Shown here piece after piece: positions 21,241 through 31,232 of a stretch of DNA of 64,000 nt (its first letter is position 1; each line of letters opens with the position of its first letter). The stretch is from Icerya purchasi. Its lineage: Eukaryota > Arthropoda > Insecta > Hemiptera > Monophlebidae. The position numbers were made by a program, and so were the translations under genes. The notes under the pieces are model-generated. The model did not search any database. It worked only from the letters and a program-made list of their open reading frames with translations, and was not told the origin of the DNA. The DNA lies in contig CM077116.1 of assembly GCA_039619475.1 (NCBI GenBank), positions 385,292,760-385,356,759 on the forward strand, written 5' to 3'.

Positions 21241-22400
21241 AATTTAAGTAAAATGATTACTATGGTAAATGATAAACTCTAAATAACATTTTATTAATTT
21301 CTGGTGTAAGTGAAATAAATAATTTATGGTCCGTTACTTTTCTTTTTGCGTTACTGAACACATCAAAACTCCATGACATGATCTAAACAGACAAGTCGCA
21401 CACCTAGCCTAATTACTGTACTCATTGCAGAGAGTTAAAAAAAAGGTACGTTTTCTATTATTTTTTACAGAGAAATAAAAAATCCTGCAACGGAATTTTT
21501 AATATTTGTTACGGGAAATGTTATTCACACCCAAATTCGAAATCCTTACGCAACTACACTAATGCGGCGGTGCGCTACAATTGGTGAAAACGGATCCGGT
21601 ACTAATGGATATAATCAGAAAACGAAAAACAAATTTTTTGCACATTTTATGAGAAGACCAACATTTCACCTTCTCTAAACAATAATGATAAAAGCGGTAA
21701 AATGAAAAAGGGGGCGAAGAAGAAGGATTTTTTGACTCCAAAATATTAAGACATGAACTGGAGTTACAAAAGTAGGAGAATTATTGCAGGTCGCAAAAAA
21801 TCAAGACAAATTTCGTCAAATGGTGGAGTCCATGAAAAGTTTGTTAAGCTACATCCGAATCGGGTTGCATGAAGAAGAAGATGTAATGTATCTTTCCTTA
21901 TACCGTCATCGTAAACAAATCGTTACCTCTTATACTAGGGACCAGGATATTTCATTTTTCGATTTTTAATGCCTTCGAATAGTTTTCATTGTTCCCCTGT
22001 TCTTGCTATCACTGGCGTATATATTACATGTTCGGTCTATAATATTTAAAGTAGTCTCCGGATAACCGGAGCTACTCTTCTTTCGTAATCTGCACTCATG
22101 GTCCACGTTTGTTTTTTGCCGCCCGTCCATTACTCGCGTATTATCCGTTCGTATTCGTGGTTTAATGTGTGTTCGGTATTTCGCAACATTTGGATATGTT
22201 CTCATAAAATATTCAAAAGAGAAAAAAAGGCGAATCGCGTAATTTAATTTCTGAGGGCAGCATGATTTTGTGAGCCGAGCAACTGCTCGGTGCGGCGGGT
22301 ACTAACAATTAAATAACATGACGCGTGATTCGGTTAGACAATGATGCTTCGCTCAATGATTCGAATGCTGCTGCAGTTAACGGAAAAGGGTAAACAAAAT
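21241..22400. other. Unassigned region
   Basis: Only short frames (60-79 codons) without motifs. No repeat family recognised. Confidence 0.45.
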
Positions 22401-22470
22401 CGATAGTGCGCGCTAGATTAATACCCCGATAGCTGATGAGCCCAAAAATAAATAAATAAATAAGTAAAAA
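22401..22470 (+). mobile_element. LINE 3' tail remnant
   Basis: GATAGCTGATGAGCCC followed by an (AAAT)n run (22441-22463) resembles the tail of the LINE at 52.9 kb, which reads GTAGCTGACAAGCCC before its poly-A. No coding part survives here. Confidence 0.35.
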
Positions 22471-23290
22471 CAAAGATAAAATTCGTTTGTTGCGATAATT
22501 ATTATATTCGCGGGAGGAATTATCTCTAACTAACGATGATCAGTTTATCATATTTAACTTAAAGTTGTCGTACCGCACTTAGAAAAAAAAACAAACAAAG
22601 AAAACTTCCACCATATACCGGAAAAGAAAACAGGTATAGAGGTATGAGTAAAAGGTCGTTCTAACATTTTTGAATTGTAGCGGACCACCTTTACCGTCGT
22701 TAAATGGTCGCAACAATAAACTAAATATATAATAAAAAGATGTTGATTGTTTAGCGAGTACGGTGCAAACCGGTCTGCATTTCTCTTAAACACGCTACAG
22801 CCTAAATCGGGAAAGAGAAAAGAAAATAATAAACGACCTAACTTCACAAGTACCGCGAGAACTATCAAGAAAAATGAAACATTCACGTCTCGGCAATCAG
22901 ATCACGAAAGAAATTTGAAGAGCACAAAAAGCTTACCCTAGCAATGAGAAATTTATAACAACTGAAAGATCCTTGATCCGAAAAATTAGTGACCGGCAGG
23001 AAATCGAAAGATCGACTGCGAACATTACAATAGTGTTTTTCATGTTCCGAGTTATTCAGACCTCTTCCTATTTTCAATTCGGTAAATGTGCTTTATCTGC
23101 CCGTTCGTTACTCGCATATTATCCGTGTGTATTCGTTTTTAATGTGTGTTCTGTATTTTCGAAACTTTCGGTAATATTGTATGAAAATATTCATATTTGA
23201 GCGGCGTGTGACAATTTTATATTTCAGTCGTTATTGCGATTTATTATTTATCTTAGCAAGAAAAAAAAATTTAAAAATTTTGTAAAAAAG
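22471..23290. other. Unassigned region
   Basis: Small frames on both strands (up to 110 codons at 22554-22886, minus) without recognisable motifs. Confidence 0.45.
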
Positions 23291-23305
23291 CTATATATAA
23301 AAAGA

Positions 23306-23395
23306 CGCTTATCACATCGACTGCTAAATGCCCGTTTCGTTTCAAATCTAAATTAACTGTGGAACGTACAAGCGAATATAGAAAACAACAAAGTA
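23306..23395 (+). repeat. 90-bp repeat, copy 1
   Basis: Shares TATCACATCGACTGCTAAAT and AAGCGAATATAGAAAACAAC with 24480-24575. In one frame both copies read a short basic stretch (ITSTAK...ERxSEYRKQQ), which could be the start of a mobile-element protein with an ERxxEYR DNA-binding-like motif. It lies directly before the ~160-bp module array. Confidence 0.75.
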
Positions 23396-23399
23396 TCGT

Positions 23400-23890
23400 T
23401 TTAGGTTTATCCGTAGAAACTCAAAAAAGCCCGTTCTATAGTAGCTAGAGTTAATTTTTTTTTCAATCGGACGTAGTATCGTCGTGAGATCATAAGAAAA
23501 TTATAAAACCCTCAAAATTTTAAAACTAAACGGTCCAAATTTAAAAATATATAAAAATCGAATTTAAAAAAAAAATGTTTAAAAAATTCTACAGCAAGTT
23601 CCGTATGAATTACTGATTTAATTTTTAACCCGCGCACCAAGGCTTCTATAATATGGGGAAAATATAAAATTCGAAAAATTTTGATATTTAGGAACCGAAT
23701 TTTGAAAAAATACACCTTTACAGCGGAAAGACTGGAAACTGAAAAATAGTTCAAGGCTCTTTCCATGGAGGCTGGGGGGTCGCTATTTTTTTAAATCAGT
23801 GTATTTCAATCACTAGAATATAAGAAAAATACGAGGCCTCCAAAATTTTATAATTAAAGAGCCCAAATTTTGAAAAATAATTTAAGCGTA
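23400..23890 (+). repeat. ~160-bp module array, plus orientation (3 units)
   Basis: The motif CAAAATTTTAAAACTAAACG (23513), GAAAAATTTTGATATTTAGG (about 23673) and CAAAATTTTATAATTAAAGA (about 23843) recurs at about 160 and 171 bp, each followed by a CCxAAATTT-like sequence. Units also share a block of the type CTATAGTAGCTAG / CTTCTATAATATGG / CCATGGAGGCTGG. The same array appears at 18000-18385 (-) and in part at 15487-15800. Confidence 0.65.
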
Positions 23891-24479
23891 TAAATTCTGA
23901 AACGTTTAGAGTGATGGTCAACAGTGACTTATCACTTAGATTCTGATAAAAAAAAAAAAAAAAAAACAAATTTCATCATTGCATTTAAAAAAGTCAATTT
24001 AACATATTCCTGTCACATATATTACCCTGCTAACGGTTTCAGGGTTTCAGATATTTTAATCTGAATTTTACTTTTTTGATTGATTGATTCGTGTACTTCT
24101 TTTTTTTTTAAAAAAAAAATAAATATGTAAACGCTGCTGTCGTTATGAAAATTTACTAAGTGAAATAATTTAAAGTGTGAGGGAATGAGCCGCGAAACGC
24201 AAGTGGGAATGAAGGAAAACTAAACAATTTCACTTAATACAGAATGAAATTAGATTTTGTAACGAAATAATACAAAATTTCATTTGTAAAAACAATTTAA
24301 AAAAAATAAAAAAATAAAACGTTAGAACTTTATGTGAAGAAAAGTATTTTGGTTAGATAAATATAGCAAAATAAATAATTGTTGTATATACATATATATA
24401 TATATGTAATTTGTTTTTTTGTTTTCCATTTGTAAATAAGTGAAGAATGCCCGTAGCAAGAAATAAAAAATTAAAAATG
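23891..24479. other. A+T-rich spacer
   Basis: Poly-A at 23947-23966, poly-T/poly-A pair at 24101-24118, TA tract near 24390-24406. No gene or repeat family recognised. Confidence 0.5.
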
Positions 24480-24575
24480 TTAAAGACGCCTATCACATCG
24501 ACTGCTAAATTTCCGTTACGTTTCAGGCCTAAAATAACAACAGAACGTGTAAGCGAATATAGAAAACAACAAAAT
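24480..24575 (+). repeat. 90-bp repeat, copy 2
   Basis: Second copy of the sequence at 23306-23395 (shared TATCACATCGACTGCTAAAT and AGCGAATATAGAAAACAACA). Confidence 0.75.
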
Positions 24576-24593
24576 AATATTTGATACTGTTGG

Positions 24594-24642
24594 GACATTT
24601 TTTCTAATGGGGGGTAGCCTAAGAATTACGTTGTAATTAATA
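24594..24642 (+). repeat. 50-bp direct repeat, copy 1
   Basis: GACATTTTTTCTAATGGGGG, then TAGCCTAAGAATTACGTT and TAATTAATAT. Repeated at 25244-25293 with three or four substitutions. The two copies bracket ~600 bp that includes the SINE. Confidence 0.9.
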
Positions 24643-24654
24643 TATGTATATATG

Positions 24655-24885
24655 TATATGAGTCGGAGGTCACAGGTTCGAGACTTGTCTCGTCCCGGAT
24701 CCAAGTGGCTCCCAAGCTTACCCAGCCTGAAATAATTGGATACCAGACAAATCTGGGAAAATAAAGGCGATCGAGAGAAAGGAATTGGCCCCCCTACTCT
24801 CATTAGTGCCGTTGGGCTTAGTACATTGTGAACCTTAACTTCACAACCTCAGCGCCCTGTCTAGGGTATGGAACTCACTTTACTT

Positions 24886-24915
<30 letters not shown>
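24655..24915 (+). mobile_element. tRNA-derived SINE, 5'-truncated
   Basis: GGTTCGAGACT at 24675-24685 matches the internal B box of tRNA-type RNA polymerase III promoters. It is followed by a G+C-richer body (CTCGTCCCGGATCCAAG, GCCCTGTCTAGGGTATG) and a T-rich then (TA)n tail from about 24885. The A box region is missing; the left side is a TA tract, so it is truncated or the head was replaced. No full tRNA cloverleaf can be drawn, so this is not a tRNA gene. Confidence 0.5.
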
Positions 24916-24921
<6 letters not shown>

Positions 24922-25126
24922 AAACTCGGTTATTTTGGCCTCGCAAGGGGTTGTGCTCCTTGACCCCTCTTACTAACATTGCTGTCTCTTTTTCTTCTAT
25001 ACTTTGTATAAAATGTTCAAAATTTATAACGTAATTCTAACTGGCATCAACACAAAAAAATAACTTAATTACAAAAATTCTATTCTAATATTTAACTTTC
25101 ATTACATAAAATTAAGACAATTTTTC

Positions 25127-25180
25127 GTTACATTTTTCGCTACATATTTCGCTACATATTTCGTTACATCAAATTGTAAC
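25127..25180 (+). repeat. Minisatellite, ~14-bp unit x4
   Basis: Four consecutive units of the type TTTTTCGTTACA / TTTTTCGCTACATA lie between the two copies of the 50-bp direct repeat. Confidence 0.85.
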
Positions 25181-25243
25181 ATTTTTAAAATAACAATCAC
25201 AAAAATCCTATAAAAAATAACAAACGTTACATAAAATTGGACC

Positions 25244-25293
25244 GACATTTTTTCTAATGGGGGCTAGTCTAAGAATTACGTTTTAATTAATAT
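25244..25293 (+). repeat. 50-bp direct repeat, copy 2
   Basis: See the copy at 24594-24642; same orientation, about 650 bp downstream. Confidence 0.9.
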
Positions 25294-27105
25294 ATACACA
25301 AGCGTATTGGATATGAAAAACCGAATCCGAGTACAACTTACTATCTGGTCGTTACACCGAGAAACAGTTTTTGGAAAGAGTAAGATTATTAAAAAACGTT
25401 TCGATAATTTTTCACCAACAGAGCCCTCAAAAAGAAAAGGGACCTTTATGGGGGAAAAAAAAAACAGTTTACTTTTTTCAAATTAAAAAAAAGTTATAAT
25501 ACATGAAAATGTTCCGTTCGAAATAGAACAGCTCGCTAATAAGTTAATATTAATTAGGTGACCGAAAAATTGAAACTTACGATCCGTGAGACGTCGAAAT
25601 ATTCTAGTTTCAACGGAGCACTTCCTGGTGAATAGACAGTAATATTGGTTCGATTTGAAATGCTGTTTGCAGAGTGGGTCTTTTGTAATTGAGGCAAACC
25701 TCCATCAACCAAATAACGAGAGCTGAGCGAAAGAAAAAGGAAAAAAAGAAAAAAGTGGAGGCAGCGAAAAAGATAAAAAAAAAAATAGCTACATCGTCCG
25801 ACAGTGCACGCGTGCTTTATTACTTAACGGAGAATTATTTCAATTAATGTAAAGGCCTCGTTGGAAAATATTTACCGTTACCGGTTGCTGCTTATTTTGC
25901 GCGCCTAAATTTATTTGTTTTACCGAACAACCTTGTTTATACGTAATGAAAAAAGTAAAGATACTCTCTATATATATCGATGACGCAATAGCTGAGCGCA
26001 GATTTCGTAAATGGGGAGATGTTTTGGAGCGGCCCTTTGAAAGATCTAGCCGCGGTCGCTTTAGGCGCGCTCGCGCGTTCCGCTCTAAGAAGGTTCATTT
26101 TGAATTATAGGGTGCACTTGAGAGAGGTGGATGAAATTAAAAATGATGAAAAAGTCTTCCAGATACAAAGCACACATCTATACAGCCGCACATGAAGATA
26201 TAGAAAAGTGGGGCGGTGGGCGGGGGTGCGAAGAGGGCGTCGGCGAGTGAACAGGCGCGATTCCGTCAGCAGGGCGTTGTGTAAAATTGATACTGGTAAA
26301 TATTTACAGTTGATCGGTTTTATTAATCGCCGTTTCCTGCTTTATCAAACGGAAATTACCAGCCTAGGTAACGTTAAAGTGTTACACACTGCTAGTAGTC
26401 CGAGCAGCCGTTTAATGCCGCTATCATTGGCTCATCTGTGTCTGAGCCTTTCCACTAGATAGCTTGGTACTTTTTATCTAGACACACTATCGTCCGGTTG
26501 ACGCTGCTGACCGTTAACTTATTACGCTTCTGCTTCGACGATATCGACATCAGAGCGCTTTCCTTCTTTACATCCATTACCAAAATTAATATCGCGGACT
26601 TTTTCGCACACGTGACTTAGCTTATCCGATGTCATTTTCGGCTACACTCAAGTTCGCATCGCCGAAAAACACTGCTAATTCAAAAAGTTGTTACCGACCA
26701 CGTCACTCTTATAGTCCGGTATAGATTCCGGTTGTTTTGTAATTTCGAAGACCCGGGCATGGTAGATAGATTTTGCCTTCTACTACTACACCACAGTACG
26801 TAAATTCCGCGTTTTCACCGTAAAGTCATTCTCAGAGGAAACATAAAATATCACAATAAACGAACTACAGCGTGCTTAATTAGCCGGTCACATAACGAGT
26901 ACACCTGTAACAAAAACCTGATGTAATCCTCGATTGGATCATGCGACTTTCCGAGGGGGAGGAGGGGAGGGGGTGCAAAATTCGAAATTGAAAATGCGAT
27001 TTACGGGAATTTGTGTTATTGTTTCCGCTTTTTTCATGGCCGTTCTCCATTTTTAGTCGATATAGGGAAACTGAAATGTGTTCTGTTCTTCTTTTCACGT
27101 GATTT
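25294..27105. other. Unassigned, locally G+C-richer region
   Basis: A relatively G+C-rich block (about 25800-26860) carries an 84-codon frame at 26208-26462 (+) starting with an Arg-rich stretch. I do not recognise it, and see no splice or promoter support. This block may be single-copy host DNA. Confidence 0.4.
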
Positions 27106-27106
27106 T

Positions 27107-27160
27107 CAAATCTTGACGAAATTCATCGTCGAAACATGTTAAAGCGTAATACCGGCGAAG
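27107..27160 (+). ncRNA. Degenerate hammerhead-like / Penelope-tail motif 1
   Basis: GACGA (27115-27119) pairs with TCGTC (27126-27130), immediately followed by GAAAC (27131-27135) and ATGTTAAAGCG. The upstream core box is TTGACGA rather than CTGANGA. The layout matches the tails of Penelope-like elements, but activity is unlikely. Confidence 0.3.
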
Positions 27161-27356
27161 AACATTTGTCGCCAACAAAATACCATATATGTATATCTAA
27201 CGTCTTAAACATGGCTTTATAACTTTTTGGTCAAAGATGTCTCGCCATTAGAAAGAAAGAACTCTCCATGGCAACCAACCAGAGCTCGCGAAAGATCTCT
27301 CTCATTATTTATATTATTATTGTTTACTTTTTTATAAATTTCGAATATTTACTTTA

Positions 27357-27381
27357 TTATATATATATATATATATATATA
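27357..27381. repeat. (TA)n microsatellite
   Basis: About 12 uninterrupted units; a second run of about 10 lies at 27651-27671. Confidence 0.9.
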
Positions 27382-27504
27382 CTTTTTATTATTTAACAAC
27401 ATTTATACTACCGATTATCGATTGTTATTTAACAAAATTATCCATTTATTAGTTTGCGTTCTGTGTATGTATCATTTTTAATTTTGTATTTTATACTACG
27501 CATC

Positions 27505-27570
27505 GTGATAATGTAATTTGTACCTTCGAAACATGTCGGTGTCAGTTAATATTTAATAAAATTAAAAATG
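27505..27570 (+). ncRNA. Degenerate hammerhead-like / Penelope-tail motif 2
   Basis: TGATAATG near 27506, then GTACCTTCGAAACATGTCGG with GAAAC at 27528-27532, followed by a TTAATATTTAATAAA stretch. It is the same GAAACATG phrase as at 27131 and lies 1.1 kb before a Penelope-like RT remnant on the same strand. The upstream core box is degenerate. Confidence 0.3.
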
Positions 27571-27969
27571 TTCAAATTGTTGCAGGTCGTTTTACTGACA
27601 TTATCGAACATTTTAATTGAACTTGTTATACAAGTTTCAAGTGCATATATTATATATATATATATATATATTGAAACGTTACTGTTTACTAGTTTAATCT
27701 CACAGGGAGATGCCAACCACAAGGTTCTACTCTTGTGGATCTTATTTGTTTAAAATTCTAATTTTTGGGGTTTATTGTTTATGGTTATTATTAAATTATA
27801 TTAAATTATCCGATTGAATTTTAATTAGTATATTTTATAATACTTGATGACACCTATCTACTGGTCGACCGCTGAAAAACACAATAATTAACTACGAATA
27901 TGACAACGAAATATGATGCAAAATTAATTGATTTAAAAACAAAAATCTACGTACCACTGTTATCTGTGG

Positions 27970-27974
27970 TGATC
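27970..27974 (+). repeat. 5-bp target-site duplication of the LTR
   Basis: TGATC, matched exactly at 28563-28567. Confidence 0.8.
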
Positions 27975-28562
27975 TGGGATTCGTAGGTTGGCGGTTCGTT
28001 GATCGGTTGGTACAAAGAGATCGGATTCGATATTAATCGGCTTTACTGATTTCGATACTTGACGAATTCAATTTACTACTGCTAAGAGTACTGAATACTT
28101 TAGACGACGATCGCAACACGAATTTTGTAACTTTGTCTCGACTCCAAGACCACAACTGCTTTTTGCCGAGACTGATAGTTAACGTCTGACTGACCAGAGA
28201 AAAGAAGAGTAATTACCTTCCTCGAAGGTAAAACACGACTGATTTTCTATAAAAATCTTTATTTCGTATTTTCTCTCTTCTCCCGCCCTTCCTCCAGTGA
28301 CCGCTGGAGCTGACCCTATCAGGTAGATTCCTTTTTATAGATGGACGGTGATTGGCTGCCCCAACCGACAACAGGATTTCAAACATGCGTACATTTATGC
28401 TTGCACCACTAATTCTAAATTATGTTTTATTTTTATTTTACGTTTGTATTATTTTCCTTTTCTTTTCCTTTTCTTTGAATTTTATTTGAACCATGTAATG
28501 GACACACTATAGAATACATATATATTCCCATATGCGATACATGGTGGGTTACCGTTGCTACA
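27975..28562 (-). mobile_element. Solo LTR of an LTR retrotransposon, 588 bp
   Basis: Read on the minus strand it starts TGTAGCAACGG and ends ATCCCA, i.e. the canonical TG...CA ends, and is flanked by a perfect 5-bp duplication (TGATC). Within it, on the minus strand, there is a TATA-like TATAAAAAGG (about 28340-28331) followed some 75 bp later by an AATAAAG polyadenylation-like signal (about 28263-28257), the usual U3-R-U5 order. There is no internal region, so recombination between the two LTRs of a full element is the likely origin. A 5-bp duplication is compatible with Ty3/gypsy or BEL/Pao; I cannot decide. Confidence 0.85.
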
Positions 28563-28639
28563 TGATCATTAGGCGTGAGATATAGCCTTGCAACTGTAGT
28601 CGGCATACGAGCTTAATAAAAATTTAAGAAGAAAAAAAA

Positions 28640-29290
28640 AAACGATGTATTTTGAGTGAAATATTTTTGCAATATTTAGAAGAAAGGTATATAGAAAACT
28701 TAATTAAAAAATATAACATAAAATTATATATTAGATATGTAGACGATAGTTTAATTATTTTGGATGAAAATAATAGTAATACTGAAAATAACATTTTAAA
28801 TGATTTCAATAAAATCCATAAAAACATACAATATACTATGGAAAAAGAAGAAAACAATAAAATAAAAACTTCTTAGATATCATAATAACCAAAACAAATG
28901 ATAAATTAAAGTACAACATATGTATGTAGGAAACAAACAACCACTGATACTATAACAAACAAAACATCAAACCATCCTAATCAACATAAACATTTATACT
29001 TCATACATGATATAAACAGATTAATAAACACCTCTATGAATTTAAATAATAATGAAATAAAAAAATATCAAAAAGCAATTGCAATAAATAATGGTTACAA
29101 TAAGCGAATAAAAGAAAAATTAATACAAAAAATAAAATTGAAAAATATGATTAATAGCAAAAATGGATAGGTAACTTTTACTTTTATAAATAACAAATAT
29201 ATATACAAATTAAGTAATTTACTTAAAAAACAAGGATTAAAAATAGTGTTTAAAACCAACAATAATCTAAAAAGTTCAGTCAAGCATGAG
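28640..29290 (+). pseudogene. Penelope-like element reverse transcriptase, C-terminal part
   Basis: The frame from 28647 reads ILSEIFLQYLEERYIENL and then IRYVDDSLII with YVDD at 28736-28747, the motif C form typical of Penelope-like elements. A frameshift at about 28870 leads to FLDIIITK-type, CRKQTTTDT, NHPNQHKH and NNGYNKRIKEKLIQKIK segments, all in the family order beyond the palm. The sequence is very A+T rich. No GIY-YIG endonuclease was recognised after about 29270; the short hairpin repeat begins there instead. Fingers and motifs A and B are missing upstream, so the copy is 5' truncated. Confidence 0.8.
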
Positions 29291-29350
29291 GTTTCATGCG
29301 CTGAGGATTCCGTATGCCAGTTAACGATGACTATAATTATTTAGTATGTA
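29271..29350 (+). repeat. Short hairpin repeat, copy B
   Basis: Contains the perfect hairpin GCATGA-ggtt-TCATGC (29284-29299) followed by GCTGAGGATTCCGTATG. Shares about 50 near-identical bases with 61981-62035. In one frame both copies read SSVKHExSCAEDSVC, in line with the Penelope remnant upstream in this copy, so the shared piece may be coding sequence of that family. Confidence 0.85.
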
Positions 29351-30022
29351 AGAAAATTTGTTTGAATAAACTTACATTTTTATTTTATTATTTTTATTTA
29401 ATATCTTAATAAATTTCAGAGATCTTTTTTAATAATAATTTAAAACAGTGAAGCAAAATACTAATTTGAATCGAAGGCTTAGACTAATTTAAAGTGCAAT
29501 GTAATGGTTATGAAGAACAAATATACGATATATAAAATATTTGATTAAATTATTTTTTTATTTATTTAATTTTTATTTATTTTTTTAAATTATTGGTTTA
29601 GATTTAATAATACTTGATTTTTTAAAATGTATCATTTCACTATTCCCTACACCTCTTTATTATTTTAATAACCGATCGTTAAAGACACTTAATAAATATA
29701 TAAACGAAAACACGCAAAAAAGATTAATTAGTAATAATATAAATGCTACGTATCACTCTACTGCGGCTGCTAGAATTGCTGGAAGGTTGGTGTACGTTGG
29801 TAATTACGTCCTGGATTCTCGGTGAACAGAAGGGGAAGACACGGTAATCGAAATTATAGTTTACGAATTTTGTAAATGTCACTAATTTGAAAACCGAATT
29901 TCGAGGCGATTTGGTTACTAGCACCTTGTTAGATCAAACTTCTTTCGATTGCAAGACGAACTGGTTACTTTACCAAAAAAGGTCGATATAGTTCCGCGAT
30001 GTGACAAAGACTGTCGTTCTAC
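29351..30022. other. A+T-rich spacer, no gene seen
   Basis: No frame or repeat family recognised. Confidence 0.5.
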
Positions 30023-30025
30023 TTA

Positions 30026-30865
30026 CAAGGAAAGTACACGAGTTGTCAGACGCCGATTTTGATGAAATTTTGATATGTTGTAGAGTATAAAAAAAATATC
30101 AGACACGTGTTTTTTTTTATCGGCCCATATGCAGTTTCAAGGGGTGAAAACCACTCCTAAAGTTTACCCCCGAAAATCGTTTTTCCTAAATATCTCGTCT
30201 TCAACTCTATATTTTTTTATGAAACAAAATGGAAATTATTTCTCGTGCAAAGAAAAAGTAATCCACAGTGGTTTAAGCAGTGGAGTTGCATCCCCTATTT
30301 CCTAGGGGGTGAAAACATCTTTTTTTGGTCATAATTATGGAATAAAAAATTATAAAATAACATAAAAAAAAAGAAAAGAAAAACACTTTTTAACACACAC
30401 AATTAAAAAATAAAGTAGGCGTGTTTAGTTGGGGTTTGTTGGTTTAAAAAAACACAGGCTGAATGCCTGTCTAGGTTTTAGGGGTTTGGGGCTGTATGGT
30501 TATAAAGCACAGGATAATTTGAATTTTCAAAAATTGATAACAGATTCGTAATCAGCGACCTCAAAAATCCTCGTATACAATTTGTCATCAAAATTAGGGG
30601 ATGCAACTCCACTGCTTAAACCACTGTGGATTACTTTTTCTTTGCACGAGAAATAATTTCCATTTTGTTTCATAAAAAAATATAGAGTTGAAGACGAGAT
30701 ATTTAGGAAAAACGATTTTCGGGGGTAAACTTTAGGAGTGGTTTTCACCCCTTGAAACTGCATATGGGCCGATAAAAAAAAACACGTGTCTGATATTTTC
30801 TTATACTCTACAACATATCAAAATTTCATCAAAATCGACGTCTGACAACTCGTGTACTTTCCTTG
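30026..30865. mobile_element. Fold-back DNA element, 840 bp with ~271-bp inverted arms
   Basis: Left arm 30026-30297, right arm 30595-30865, near-identical inverted copies starting CAAGGAAAGTACACGAGTTG. Both sides carry TTA (30023-30025 and 30866-30868), a 3-bp target duplication. A TTA/TAA duplication fits the PIF/Harbinger superfamily, though the terminal bases are not the usual GGG/GGC start. The 297-bp centre has no recognisable coding sequence. A transcript would form a 270-bp hairpin. Confidence 0.85.
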
Positions 30866-30868
30866 TTA

Positions 30869-31232
30869 AACGATTTCTTTGACAATTCGGTTTTTCCTTT
30901 CGACTCTCTCAATACGTTAGACCATTATTAAATATTTTTTTTTTTATTTGTTTACTAGCATAGTACGTTAAATTGTTTAACAAATCGAAATACTATTCGC
31001 ATCTGTTTTTCGTCAGGCGGACGTACCACCTAAACAATGATGCAGTAAGTCCGTTCTTTTTATTACAGTTTATAACACTAACACAAGCCGTAATGAAAAT
31101 AACCAAACCGAAACCTGCGATGTCGTTCCGTTTTTTAGCCCTCGTACTAACACTAATAACGCAAATTATAACGATCCGAACCAAATTTTAAAAACCGCTG
31201 CAGTCTCGTATTCCGATAACGCCGAAAGGGCT
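30869..31232. other. Spacer, no gene seen
   Basis: A 72-codon frame (30973-31191, +) and its minus-strand shadow show no motifs. Confidence 0.45.

Noticed and set aside
24675..24685. tRNA gene
   Set aside because: B-box match only; no A box, no cloverleaf and no anticodon arm can be drawn. SINE remnant preferred.
25127..25180. CRISPR-like or telomere-like array
   Set aside because: Four 14-bp units with no spacers and not a TTAGG-type telomere repeat; simple minisatellite.
26208..26462. 84-codon frame starting with an Arg-rich stretch
   Set aside because: Looks like a basic peptide but is not supported by homology or signals; likely chance in a less A+T-rich block.
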